A stretch of DNA of 11,422 nt from the NCBI GenBank assembly GCA_036397995.1, contig DASWHX010000255.1:1-11422 (forward strand), read 5' to 3'. Every line of letters begins with the position of its first letter. The first letter of the stretch is position 1. The notes under the pieces were generated by a model, which did not search any database, was not told the DNA's origin, and saw only the letters and a list, made by a program, of their open reading frames with translations. Source of the DNA: DASWHX01 sp036397995 (lineage in GTDB: Bacteria; Bacteroidota; Bacteroidia; Cytophagales; Cyclobacteriaceae). Both the position numbers and the translations under genes were made by a program. Below are positions 1 to 6,847 of the stretch, piece by piece.

Positions 1-1
1 C

Positions 2-1459
2 ACAGTGACAGCGGATCCCGAACAGACCAAAAACTACGGCTCATCCGATCCCGTACTTACCTACCAGGTAACTCCTGCTTTGATTGGTGGAGATACTTTT
101 ACCGGAGTCCTTGAACGTGCAGCAGGAGAGGATGTAGATACGTATGAGATCAACAACGGGACATTAGATGGCGGAGGTAATTATACGATCACCTTTGAAA
201 TCAGTAATTTCACCATCACGCCCAAAACTCTCTCTGTCACAGGCATCACCATTTCCAATAAAGAATACGACGGAACCACCGATGCCATAATAAGCGGAAC
301 TCCCACATTGGAAGGAATAGTAGGCAGTGACGTTGTTTCGCTGGGATCGGGCAGTTTATCGGCAAACTTCGAAGATGCCAACGCAGGATCGGGTAAGAAC
401 GTAACCGTTTCGGGCATCACCCTGACAGGAACCAATGCAGGGAATTACACCCTTTCAACAACTTTACCCGTTACTGCCAATATAACTCCCCGAGCCATCG
501 CGGTAACAGCCAATACAAATCAAAGCAAAACTTACGGCTCATCCGATCCGATACTGACCTACCAGGTTACCCCTTCTTTAATTTCCGGAGATACTTTTAC
601 AGGAGCATTGTCGCGAGGGTCAGGAGAAAATACAGGCACCTATTCTATCACAATGAGCAGCTTGAGTGCCGGTGGCAATTATACTATAACATTTGTGGGT
701 GAAGACTTTACCATCACACCCCTGGCCATTACGGTAACTGCCAACCCAAACCAAAACAAGGTCTTTGGTTCGACTGATCCGGCCTTGACATATAGCGTGA
801 ACCCTTCCCTGGTTGCAGGAGATTCCTTTACCGGACAGCTTAGCCGCGTTGTCGGAGAGAATGCAGGCAGCTATGCCATCTCAATTGGCACACTTTCGGC
901 CGGGAGCAATTACCAAACCGTTTTTGAATCTGGAAACTTCATTATTGAAAAAGCATCCCACACCATCACCTTTGATCTAATCGAGGACCGATTCAACACC
1001 AGCGAACCGTTTACCGTAAATGCTACGGCCGGTTCGGGATTAGAAGTGATGTTCAATATTCTTTCCGGTCCGGCAACAGTGAATGGCAGCAGCGTAACGC
1101 TTACCGGGGAAACAGGAACCGCAACGATCCGCGCCTCCAGTGAAGATGAAAACCATTTACCGGCTACTGCAGATCAAAGCTTTGAGATAACGCTGGATCC
1201 TGTTTTGGGAATGGAAGAAACCTGGAAGAGAGACATCGTTATCTTCCCGGTTCCCAGTGATGGAATGATCACCATCCGGTCGGGAGAGCAGGAAATGCAA
1301 AAAGTCTTCCTGCTGGATATCAGTGGAAAGCTGATTTGGAAAAGCAGCCAGGAGAAACCGGTCAGGGAAATGGAAATCGAAATCCAGGAGAAAGGAGAAT
1401 TCCTGGTGTTCATTCAAACCGGTAAAGGAATGATTTCAAGGAAGATAATTAAATACTAA
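2..1459 (+). CDS. 3' part of an MBG/YDG-repeat surface protein with a T9SS C-terminal sorting domain
   Basis: The reading frame is already open at the left edge, so this is the C-terminal part of a longer protein; the GTG at 5 is internal, not a start. Counting residues from that GTG, there are three MBG-type repeats at about 1-74, 166-241 and 243-316. Each opens with VTA(D/N) and carries YGS(S/T)DP or FGSTDP, a GD(T/S)FTG segment and a GxNY(T/Q) segment. A YDG domain (NKEYDGTTDA) lies at about 78-162 between the first two. A bacterial Ig-like module at about 317-397 is followed by a T9SS type A tail at 411-484, with FPVPSDG, LLDISGKLIW and a final KGMISRKIIKY. Proteins of this kind cross the outer membrane by the type IX system and end up on the surface or released. 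Adhesion is a likely role but is inferred. The tail has PVP where most have PNP. Confidence 0.9.
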   Translation, partial: TVTADPEQTKNYGSSDPVLTYQVTPALIGGDTFTGVLERAAGEDVDTYEINNGTLDGGGNYTITFEISNFTITPKTLSVTGITISNKEYDGTTDAIISGTPTLEGIVGSDVVSLGSGSLSANFEDANAGSGKNVTVSGITLTGTNAGNYTLSTTLPVTANITPRAIAVTANTNQSKTYGSSDPILTYQVTPSLISGDTFTGALSRGSGENTGTYSITMSSLSAGGNYTITFVGEDFTITPLAITVTANPNQNKVFGSTDPALTYSVNPSLVAGDSFTGQLSRVVGENAGSYAISIGTLSAGSNYQTVFESGNFIIEKASHTITFDLIEDRFNTSEPFTVNATAGSGLEVMFNILSGPATVNGSSVTLTGETGTATIRASSEDENHLPATADQSFEITLDPVLGMEETWKRDIVIFPVPSDGMITIRSGEQEMQKVFLLDISGKLIWKSSQEKPVREMEIEIQEKGEFLVFIQTGKGMISRKIIKY

Positions 1460-1484
1460 AACCTTTTTAAATCCGCAAAAGGTT
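1460..1484 (+). terminator. Possible weak terminator hairpin after the surface-protein gene
   Basis: A perfect 8+8 inverted repeat, AACCTTTT at 1460-1467 and AAAAGGTT at 1477-1484, flanks a 9-base loop directly after the stop codon. The stem is A+T-rich and no T-run follows, so it could be a weak terminator or just an mRNA 3' end structure. Confidence 0.3.
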
Positions 1485-1527
1485 GAGAATAACAGTTGAT
1501 AAGTTTAATCAGTTAAATATCATTACT

Positions 1528-2769
1528 ATGAGAAAGTGCATTTCGGTTATAATCGTTTTCTTAATAATAGGAGGATGCGAAGATGACTACCCAATTAAAA
1601 AGGGGAACATTCAATTCTCCTTCTCATCCTTAAGCGGATCTGGCGGCAGGATGGAGACGCTGACCAAGCCTGTAGCAGTTCTGTTGAGCATCGAAGATAA
1701 TGATGGGAATTCAATTGAACAGAATAAGAAGATACTTCTATATACATTTGGTAATGGTTACGTGAGTGAAAGCTTGCAATTGGCAACCGGTACATATCAG
1801 CTCGCTCAGTTCATGGTGCTCGATGCAGACAACAAAGTGATCTATGCTACACCGGTTGAAGGATCGGAACTGGCTCAATATGTAAATGACCCGTTGCCGA
1901 TTGAGTTTGTAGTTAGTGATGATGGAACAACATTGGTTACCCCGCAGGTATTAGCGGTTGATGCCGACAACACACCGGAGAATTTTGGGTATGTGAGTTT
2001 TTCGTTTGAGGTGGTTTCTCCGTTGCCAAGACTAACCCAAATTAAAGTATTTGAGGGAGGTCTATCGTATGCTACACACATGCTTGATTATACCTATTCC
2101 AATAATGTATTAGATGAAGTAAAGTTTTACTACTGCTACCCTGATGAACAGAATTGCAATACGAGTGCCTGGTACAAATTTGAATATTATCCGGATGGTC
2201 GTATCAAAGGAAGATATCTTTATGACGCAATCACTGGGAATGTAGTAGAAACAGATATTTATGAATATGAAGGTATTTTGACGAAAAAGATTAATCATTA
2301 TTATGACCAATACAATACATCCAATGCAGTTGAATTTTTCTATGATCAGAACAACAAATTGACTCACTCAACTTTAAGCTCAGGATACTCATCTGAAAAC
2401 TCTAATTATCGTCTAAGCGAATACACGCACAATGAGGATGGATCTATAACCGAGCACGTCTACCTTGATGGCCTCAATAAAGATGGGTTAAGGTTTATTT
2501 TTACCTATACTTTTGACCAATACAATACCCCCTCCTTATACAATACCGGAATTGCGGAATGGGTTATGTTTCCTGTAAATAAAAACGTTGCTTCCATTAC
2601 GTTAAAGGAAATTTACCAAGCCGGTGATCCGCCACCTGATTGTTCAACTAACCAAGCATACCAATATAATGCGTTAGGTTTACCAGAGAGCTATGTTACA
2701 TCCAATCCTGAAAACTGTTACTTAGGATTTATGGATGGTACGGTAGTGCAATATTTTTATAACCAATGA
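1528..2769 (+). CDS. Predicted surface or periplasmic lipoprotein with a YD-like repeat C-terminal half
   Basis: The protein has 413 residues when started at the ATG at 1528. The frame could reach a TTG at 1483, but the ATG puts a lipoprotein signal right at the N-terminus: MRK, then a hydrophobic run ending IIGGC, with the lipidated Cys at 17 followed by EDD. Acidic residues after the Cys fit Bacteroidota lipoproteins sent to the outer membrane (inference). Residues about 26-163 form a beta-rich region containing TGTYQL, DPLPIEF and ENFGYVSF. From about 180 to the end, tyrosine/aspartate-rich strands (FEYYPDGR, YEYEG, FFYDQNNKL, YTFDQYN, YQYNALGLPESY) resemble the degenerate YD/RHS-like strands of Bacteroidota lipoproteins. 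No catalytic motif is visible and the function is unknown. It lies 68 bases downstream of the T9SS protein on the same strand, so a shared surface role is possible but unproven. Confidence 0.8.
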   Translation: MRKCISVIIVFLIIGGCEDDYPIKKGNIQFSFSSLSGSGGRMETLTKPVAVLLSIEDNDGNSIEQNKKILLYTFGNGYVSESLQLATGTYQLAQFMVLDADNKVIYATPVEGSELAQYVNDPLPIEFVVSDDGTTLVTPQVLAVDADNTPENFGYVSFSFEVVSPLPRLTQIKVFEGGLSYATHMLDYTYSNNVLDEVKFYYCYPDEQNCNTSAWYKFEYYPDGRIKGRYLYDAITGNVVETDIYEYEGILTKKINHYYDQYNTSNAVEFFYDQNNKLTHSTLSSGYSSENSNYRLSEYTHNEDGSITEHVYLDGLNKDGLRFIFTYTFDQYNTPSLYNTGIAEWVMFPVNKNVASITLKEIYQAGDPPPDCSTNQAYQYNALGLPESYVTSNPENCYLGFMDGTVVQYFYNQ

Positions 2770-2841
2770 CAGTGAATTCATGGATTCTATGCGTGGAGGA
2801 TTAATCTTAAAAAATTAAGCGTTAGTCCGGATTGTAAAACG

Positions 2842-2854
2842 AAACCCCGTAGTA
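2842..2854. repeat. Left imperfect direct repeat flanking the GNAT gene
   Basis: The bases AAACCCCGTAGTA lie 21 bases before the GNAT start. A shorter copy without the central CG lies at 3431-3441, after the gene. The match is short and could be chance. Confidence 0.3.
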
Positions 2855-2875
2855 ATATAGTAATGACAATCTAAG

Positions 2876-3382
2876 ATGATAGAAACTGAGCGACTAATTT
2901 TAAAACCTTTAACATACAACCAACTTATAAAATATATTAAGGCAGATAACTCTTTGGAAGTTGAATTAGATCTAAATGAATCATCAAGGACAATTTCCCC
3001 TGAACTTAAAGAAGCCTTAGAACAAACTATTTTGCCAAATGTTGCAGACATAACCAAAGATTACTTATACTCAACACTTTGGACTGTAATTTCAAAAGAA
3101 GCTAACAAAATGATTGGCGACATTTGTATTGTAGGAGAACCCAATTCAAACGGAGAAATTGAAATTGGTTACGGCACTTATGACGAATTTCAGAAAAAAG
3201 GTTTTATGACAGAAGCCGTTGGTGGAATGATTAAATGGGCAAAATCTCAAACCAAAGTATTTTCTATAATTGCCTCGACTGAAAAAGAGAATATTGCTTC
3301 GTTTACAATTTTGTTGAAAAACAATTTTATTAAAGTTGGGGAGACAGAAGCATTATTTATTTGGAAACTTACACTTAAATAA
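2876..3382 (+). CDS. GNAT-family N-acetyltransferase, RimJ/RimL-like
   Basis: A 168-residue protein starting at an ATG, with the typical GNAT_3 opening IETERLILKPL. The acetyl-CoA-binding motif A is seen at about residues 95-115 as IEIGYGTYDEFQKKGFMTEA, where QKKGFM replaces the classical Q/RxxGxG/A loop. Further on, ENIAS (138-142) and LLKNNFIKVGE match the family's usual N-x-x-S followed by lysine and phenylalanine. Such enzymes transfer an acetyl group from acetyl-CoA to a protein N-terminus or a small molecule such as an antibiotic; the substrate cannot be told from sequence. The gene is visibly more A+T-rich than its neighbours, has no obvious promoter and is flanked by imperfect copies of AAACCC-TAGTA, so recent acquisition is plausible. 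A 6+6 hairpin (3381-3402) starts at the stop codon. Confidence 0.85.
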   Translation: MIETERLILKPLTYNQLIKYIKADNSLEVELDLNESSRTISPELKEALEQTILPNVADITKDYLYSTLWTVISKEANKMIGDICIVGEPNSNGEIEIGYGTYDEFQKKGFMTEAVGGMIKWAKSQTKVFSIIASTEKENIASFTILLKNNFIKVGETEALFIWKLTLK

Positions 3383-3430
3383 TTGACAGAAATAAATCAA
3401 TTTGAAATACCTAAAACATAAATAAACAAC

Positions 3431-3441
3431 AAACCCTAGTA
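3431..3441. repeat. Right imperfect direct repeat flanking the GNAT gene
   Basis: The bases AAACCCTAGTA lie 48 bases after the GNAT stop and match 2842-2854 apart from two bases missing in the middle. Together they may mark the borders of an inserted segment; the evidence is only their similarity and position. Confidence 0.3.
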
Positions 3442-3606
3442 CGGCTGGGATCGGGTGAAGATGTGATTAAAATCTACCTGAGTGATTTTAGAACACAGGA
3501 TGATGGTCATACTTTCTATGCCTTGCCTCCGCCTCTTTTGTAAAATCAGTCTGAGTAGGCCCCGGTTAATATTTTTTTCTTTGCCTTCGGCTTTCAAAAC
3601 TTTACC
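3436..3606 (-). other. Short open segment without a recognised gene (possible gene relic or dispersed repeat)
   Basis: The gap between the GNAT gene and ispE holds a stretch that is open for 56 codons on the minus strand. It reads AEGKEKNINRGLLRLILQKR early and ends HIFTRSQPY just before a TAG; only a TTG at 3595-3597 or an internal ATG could start it. On the plus strand the same bases are open from 3415 to a TAA at 3541-3543, including LGSGEDVIKIYLSDFR. It also contains a 7+7 hairpin (3468-3474 with 3484-3490). No family is recognised. Being open in several frames fits a G+C-richer non-coding repeat as well as a relic of a gene. Confidence 0.25.
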
Positions 3607-3646
3607 CTATCCTTTGGCAAATCGCGGGAAACGGATTTCCGTTTAA

Positions 3647-4447
3647 TTATAGTTTACCCTCCCAGACTTTCCAACTTTGTGGTAATGATTCAAATTTTGG
3701 TTTTCTCTGAAATAATCCATACACAGAAGACCCGGTTCCTGAAAGCAGTGTGAAAACTGAACCGGCTTTCCTGAGCGTTTCTGAAACTTCCTTAATCTCC
3801 GGATATTTTTCTTCAATTATGGATTGAAAATCATTTTGAATCAGACCCTGCCAATCTTCAGGTTTTAAATTTTTGAGTGTTTCATTCAACAATTTTTTTG
3901 GAACTCTCGGAGTAGACCATGAGAAAGCTTCTTTTGTAGAGATGTTAATACCAGGCGTTATTATGGTTAAATAATAACCGGAAAGATTCACTGAGACGGA
4001 TTCAAAAATATTCCCAGTCCCAGAGGCTAATGAGGGGGTATTCCTGATGAAAAAAGGGCAATCCTTACCAAGTTGTTCCGCAATTTCTTCCAGTTTAGTT
4101 TCTTTGATTCCCAGATTGAATAATGTGTTCAGGCCTTTCAGAAGGAAAGCCGCGTCGGAAGATCCACCACCCAAACCGGAACCCACAGGAATGTTTTTAT
4201 AAAGGAAGATGTCCACCTTAGGGAACCGTTTGAAACCGCGAAAGATATTTCTGGCTCGTAAGAGAATATTATCCGTTAATGCATCGGAGTTATAAATGAA
4301 AAAGGAATCTTTTTTTGAAGGAATAATTTCCAAAACATCAAAATAGGGGACAGGGAAGAAGCAGGTTTCCAAATTATGAAATCCATCGTTTCTTTTTTCG
4401 GTAACCCTTAAGCCAAGATTAATCTTCGCGTTGGGAAAGATTACCAT
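3647..4447 (-). CDS. ispE: 4-diphosphocytidyl-2-C-methyl-D-erythritol kinase
   Basis: This 266-residue GHMP kinase phosphorylates the 2-hydroxyl of 4-diphosphocytidyl-2-C-methylerythritol with ATP, the fourth enzymatic reaction (fifth if DXP synthase is counted as step one and cyclisation as the next) in the cytosolic MEP route to isoprenoid precursors. The N-terminus has the diagnostic PNAKINLGLRV with Lys8, and RNDGFH with His24. The ATP loop is VGSGLGGGSSDAA at 88-100. GKDCPFF at 127-133 holds Asp129, the counterpart of the E. coli catalytic Asp141. The C-terminal GHMP motif is LSGTGSSVYGLF at 235-246. The length is normal for the shorter Bacteroidota form. The ATG start lies only 7 bases after the fabI stop, so the two genes are almost surely one transcript. 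A short 6-7 bp hairpin just past the stop (3629-3644) lacks a proper T-run. Confidence 0.96.
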   Translation of the reverse strand: MVIFPNAKINLGLRVTEKRNDGFHNLETCFFPVPYFDVLEIIPSKKDSFFIYNSDALTDNILLRARNIFRGFKRFPKVDIFLYKNIPVGSGLGGGSSDAAFLLKGLNTLFNLGIKETKLEEIAEQLGKDCPFFIRNTPSLASGTGNIFESVSVNLSGYYLTIITPGINISTKEAFSWSTPRVPKKLLNETLKNLKPEDWQGLIQNDFQSIIEEKYPEIKEVSETLRKAGSVFTLLSGTGSSVYGLFQRKPKFESLPQSWKVWEGKL

Positions 4448-4454
4448 CGGAGTC

Positions 4455-5267
4455 TTATTTACTCAATTTTTGAACGAGTTCCTCTGTAATACCTGAATTT
4501 GAAAATCCGCCATCGTGGAAAAGATTTTGCATAGTTACCATACGGGTATAGTCGGAAAACATGGCAACAATATAATTGGCGCAATCAGCGGCGCTGGCAT
4601 TGCCAAGCGGAGACATCTTATCGGAATAATCAAAGAATACATCAAATCCGGGAACACCGCTGCCGGCCGTTGTCATTGTTGGAGATTGAGAAATTGTATT
4701 TACACGCACTTTCTTCAGTCTGGCAAACCGGTATCCATAACTCCTGGCAACGGATTCCAGAACTGCTTTTGCCTGTGCCATATCCGCATAATCGGGAAAA
4801 GTTCTTTGGGCTGCAATATAAGTGAGAGCCAAAATCGAGCCCCATTCATTCATTGCATCCTTCTTTTCGGCAACCTGCATCACTTTATGAAAAGATACTC
4901 CTGAAATATCCAGCGTTTTTAAGTACCAGTCATAATTTAAATCTCCGTAGTCTTTACCCTTTCTGACGTTGGGACTCATCCCTATGGAATGCAGGATAAA
5001 ATCCAGCTTGCCACCGAGTGTTTCCATGGATTTCGTGAAGAGATTTTCAAGATCCTCTACTGATGTAGCATCGGCCGGAATTACCACAGCTTTGCATTTC
5101 TCTCCCAACTCATTTATTTTACCCATTCGCATAGCTACCGGTGCATTGCTCAGGGTAAATACTCCCCCTTCATCATAGATTCTTTCCGCAGCTTTCCAAG
5201 CGATTGAATTTTGATCCAATGCACCGAAGATAATTCCTTTCTTACCTTGCAAAACATTTTTTGCCAT
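4455..5267 (-). CDS. fabI: Enoyl-[acyl-carrier-protein] reductase (FabI type)
   Basis: A 270-residue short-chain dehydrogenase-fold enzyme that reduces the double bond of enoyl-ACP with NAD(P)H, the last step of each fatty-acid elongation cycle. The N-terminal nucleotide site reads GIIFGALDQNSIAW (11-24). HSIGMSP at 93-99 matches the HSIGFAP segment of E. coli FabI. The catalytic residues are Tyr150, Tyr160 and Lys167, spaced exactly as E. coli Tyr146, Tyr156 and Lys163. The substrate-loop region around TISQSPTMTTAGSG (191-204) and the ending FHDGGFSNSGIT (250-261) fit the Bacteroidota branch, so no residue looks defective. The chosen ATG precedes MAKNVLQGKKG, a normal FabI start. On the minus strand TATTATTG (5292-5299) is a near match to a Bacteroidota -7 box, without a clear -33 box. 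The gene leads into ispE 7 bases later. Confidence 0.96.
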   Translation of the reverse strand: MAKNVLQGKKGIIFGALDQNSIAWKAAERIYDEGGVFTLSNAPVAMRMGKINELGEKCKAVVIPADATSVEDLENLFTKSMETLGGKLDFILHSIGMSPNVRKGKDYGDLNYDWYLKTLDISGVSFHKVMQVAEKKDAMNEWGSILALTYIAAQRTFPDYADMAQAKAVLESVARSYGYRFARLKKVRVNTISQSPTMTTAGSGVPGFDVFFDYSDKMSPLGNASAADCANYIVAMFSDYTRMVTMQNLFHDGGFSNSGITEELVQKLSK

Positions 5268-5376
5268 GCCATGAGGTTTTTAGATGCCATGCAATAATAC
5301 GAAAAAAAGACTAACATTTTAGTTAATAAAACTTCGGCAAAAATGCTATTTTGACTTAACCAGGTAACATTTACTC

Positions 5377-5889
5377 TCATCTCAGGTCACTCAAAAGATT
5401 TAAATAGTGGTCATAATTTTCCTGATCAAAACAAACAAAAGTAACCTCAATGGAATAATTATTCTTATCCAGTACTTCTCTCACCGTGTTGATCGCAATT
5501 TCGGCAGCTTCTCTTTTGGGGAAATTGTAAATCCCGGTGCTTATGTTTGGAAAGGCAATGGATTTAACATTATTGTCTATTGCCAACAATAACGAGTTTT
5601 CATAAGCGGACTTCAATTTCATTCGCTCATCGTTCTCTCCGCCACGCCAAACAGGGCCAACAGCATGAATTACATATTTGGCAGGCAGCTTGTATCCCTT
5701 TGTAATTTTGGCGTCACCCGTCGTACACCCTCCAATGGTTCTACATTCAGCTAACAACTCTGGTCCTGCAGCTCTGTGTATGGCTCCATCAACACCACTA
5801 CCTCCAAGCAAAGAATTATTGGCAGCATTCACTATTGCATCAACCAGGAGGTTTGTTATGTCGCCTTTAACCAATTCAATTTTCAGCAT
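5377..5889 (-). CDS. Macro-domain O-acetyl-ADP-ribose deacetylase (YmdB-like)
   Basis: Started at the ATG at 5889 the protein has 170 residues, close to E. coli YmdB (177). The frame stays open further upstream, but that extension runs into the murI gene on the other strand and has no macro-domain homology, so the short form is preferred. The macro fold is clear: ELVKGDITNLLVDAIVNAAN near the start, GGSGVDGAIHRAAGPELL (29-46), YVIHAVGPVWRGGE (72-85) and AFPNISTGIY (112-121). Asn24 and Asp34 match the YmdB catalytic pair Asn25/Asp35. Family members hydrolyse O-acetyl-ADP-ribose and mono-ADP-ribose linked to acidic side chains; some also modulate RNase III. The gene is divergent from murI and lies 109 bases upstream of fabI on the same strand, so partial co-transcription with fabI-ispE is possible. 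Confidence 0.93.
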   Translation of the reverse strand: MLKIELVKGDITNLLVDAIVNAANNSLLGGSGVDGAIHRAAGPELLAECRTIGGCTTGDAKITKGYKLPAKYVIHAVGPVWRGGENDERMKLKSAYENSLLLAIDNNVKSIAFPNISTGIYNFPKREAAEIAINTVREVLDKNNYSIEVTFVCFDQENYDHYLNLLSDLR

Positions 5890-5943
5890 TAAACCTAAAA
5901 TAATAAAATAATTTCCAATGGGCCGGTTATAATCCAAATCCTT

Positions 5944-5951
5944 TATTTTTG
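5944..5951 (+). promoter_or_regulatory. Candidate -7 promoter box for murI
   Basis: TATTTTTG is a perfect match to the Bacteroidota TAnnTTTG box and lies 14 bases before the murI GTG. No TTTG -33 box stands at the usual 19-21 base distance. A TATAAT also occurs at 5928-5933 but has no partner either. If this box is used, the mRNA leader would be only about ten bases. Confidence 0.35.
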
Positions 5952-5956
5952 GCCAA

Positions 5957-5992
5957 ATAAAACCAGTGAGCGAAACCAGCATAAAACCAGTG
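5957..5992 (+). repeat. 12-base direct repeat around the murI start codon
   Basis: ATAAAACCAGTG occurs at 5957-5968 and again at 5981-5992, exactly 24 bases (8 codons) apart, each containing an in-frame GTG. It looks like a small local duplication and makes the true start ambiguous between 5966 and 5990. Confidence 0.6.
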
Positions 5993-6778
5993 GGAATTTT
6001 TGACAGCGGTATAGGCGGTTTAACCGTGGCGCATGCTATCAAGGAATTATTACCCATGGAAACACAGGTATATTTTGGAGATACTGCCCACTTGCCTTAT
6101 GGTGACAAATCGAAAGCAGCGATACAGGCGTATTCAATAAAAATCGCAGATGTTTTGTTGCAGAAAGGTTGCAAAACTATTGTGATGGCCTGCAATTCTG
6201 CATCTTCCTCCGCATTTGAATTGCTGGAAGAGTACACCGGAAGTAAGGCAAAGATCATTAATGTAATCGATCCTATGGTTGACTATGTAGCGGAAAATTT
6301 TTCTGGTGAAAAAGTGGCATTAATCGGGACCAAACGAACCATTGAATCACAGGCTTATGAAAAGAAGATCAGAAAAGCAGATCCAACCATCAAACTAAAA
6401 TCGGTTCCGACACCCCTGTTGGTCCCAATGATTGAAGAGGGTTTCTTTAATAATAAGATTAGTCATGATATTATTGATGAATACTTGGGTCACCAGGTTT
6501 TCAGGGGAATTAAAGCACTTATTTTAGGATGTACACATTATCCACTGATAAAAAAGCAAATTGATAATTACTTCAATGGGGAAGTTGCTGTACTTGATTC
6601 CTCGGAAGTTGTGGCAATTCACTTAAAAAAAGAGCTGAGTTGTCATGGTCTGCTAAGTCCTCAAAAGACCGGCAATGATCACTTCCTGGTTTCAGATTAT
6701 ACCCGATCATTTGAATCTACCGCCGAATTATTCTTTAGGGAGAAGATTCACCTGGAGATGTACAAGCTTTGGGAATAA
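5966..6778 (+). CDS. murI: Glutamate racemase
   Basis: A cofactor-independent racemase of 270 residues that makes D-glutamate for peptidoglycan from L-glutamate in the cytosol. The two-base catalytic machinery is intact: Cys76 in MACNSAS and Cys189 in LGCTHYPL. The N-terminal substrate motif is VGIFDSGIGGLTV (9-21) with Asp13-Ser14, and YFGDTAHLPYGDKS follows at 36-49. No ATG exists at the N-terminus. The GTG at 5966 gives SETSIKP before VGIFDSG, a normal leader length for the family; the next GTG at 5990 would start right at the fold and is less likely. Both GTGs sit in copies of a 12-base direct repeat. The gene diverges from the macro-domain gene. A weak GGAATAATTCC palindrome followed by five Ts (6772-6788) overlaps the stop codon. 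Confidence 0.95.
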   Translation: MSETSIKPVGIFDSGIGGLTVAHAIKELLPMETQVYFGDTAHLPYGDKSKAAIQAYSIKIADVLLQKGCKTIVMACNSASSSAFELLEEYTGSKAKIINVIDPMVDYVAENFSGEKVALIGTKRTIESQAYEKKIRKADPTIKLKSVPTPLLVPMIEEGFFNNKISHDIIDEYLGHQVFRGIKALILGCTHYPLIKKQIDNYFNGEVAVLDSSEVVAIHLKKELSCHGLLSPQKTGNDHFLVSDYTRSFESTAELFFREKIHLEMYKLWE

Positions 6779-6800
6779 TTCCGTTTTTCATCAATGGCAC

Positions 6801-6830
6801 TTGCCAGGGCATAAAATTGTCGTAATTTTG
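6801..6830 (+). promoter_or_regulatory. Bacteroidota-type promoter of the PurF-like gene
   Basis: TTG at 6801-6803 as -33 box and TAATTTTG at 6823-6830 as a perfect TAnnTTTG -7 box are separated by exactly 19 bases, the spacing known for Bacteroides sigma-ABfr promoters. Transcription would start near 6834-6837, leaving a leader of about a dozen bases to the ATG at 6848. Confidence 0.6.
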
Positions 6831-6847
6831 CAGCAGACACAAATTTG

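Noticed and set aside
2806..2860. Possible integron attC site before the GNAT gene (GCGTTAGTCC)
   Set aside because: GTTAGTC does not fit GTTRRRY at the third variable base and no complementary RYYYAAC partner is found upstream.
3629..3644. AAACGGATTTCCGTTT as terminator of ispE
   Set aside because: It is a perfect short palindrome, but the loop is tiny and no T-run follows on the minus strand; too weak to list as a terminator.
5890..6057. N-terminal extension of the macro-domain protein
   Set aside because: The extra 56 residues overlap murI on the other strand and show no family similarity; the ATG at 5889 matches the YmdB start.
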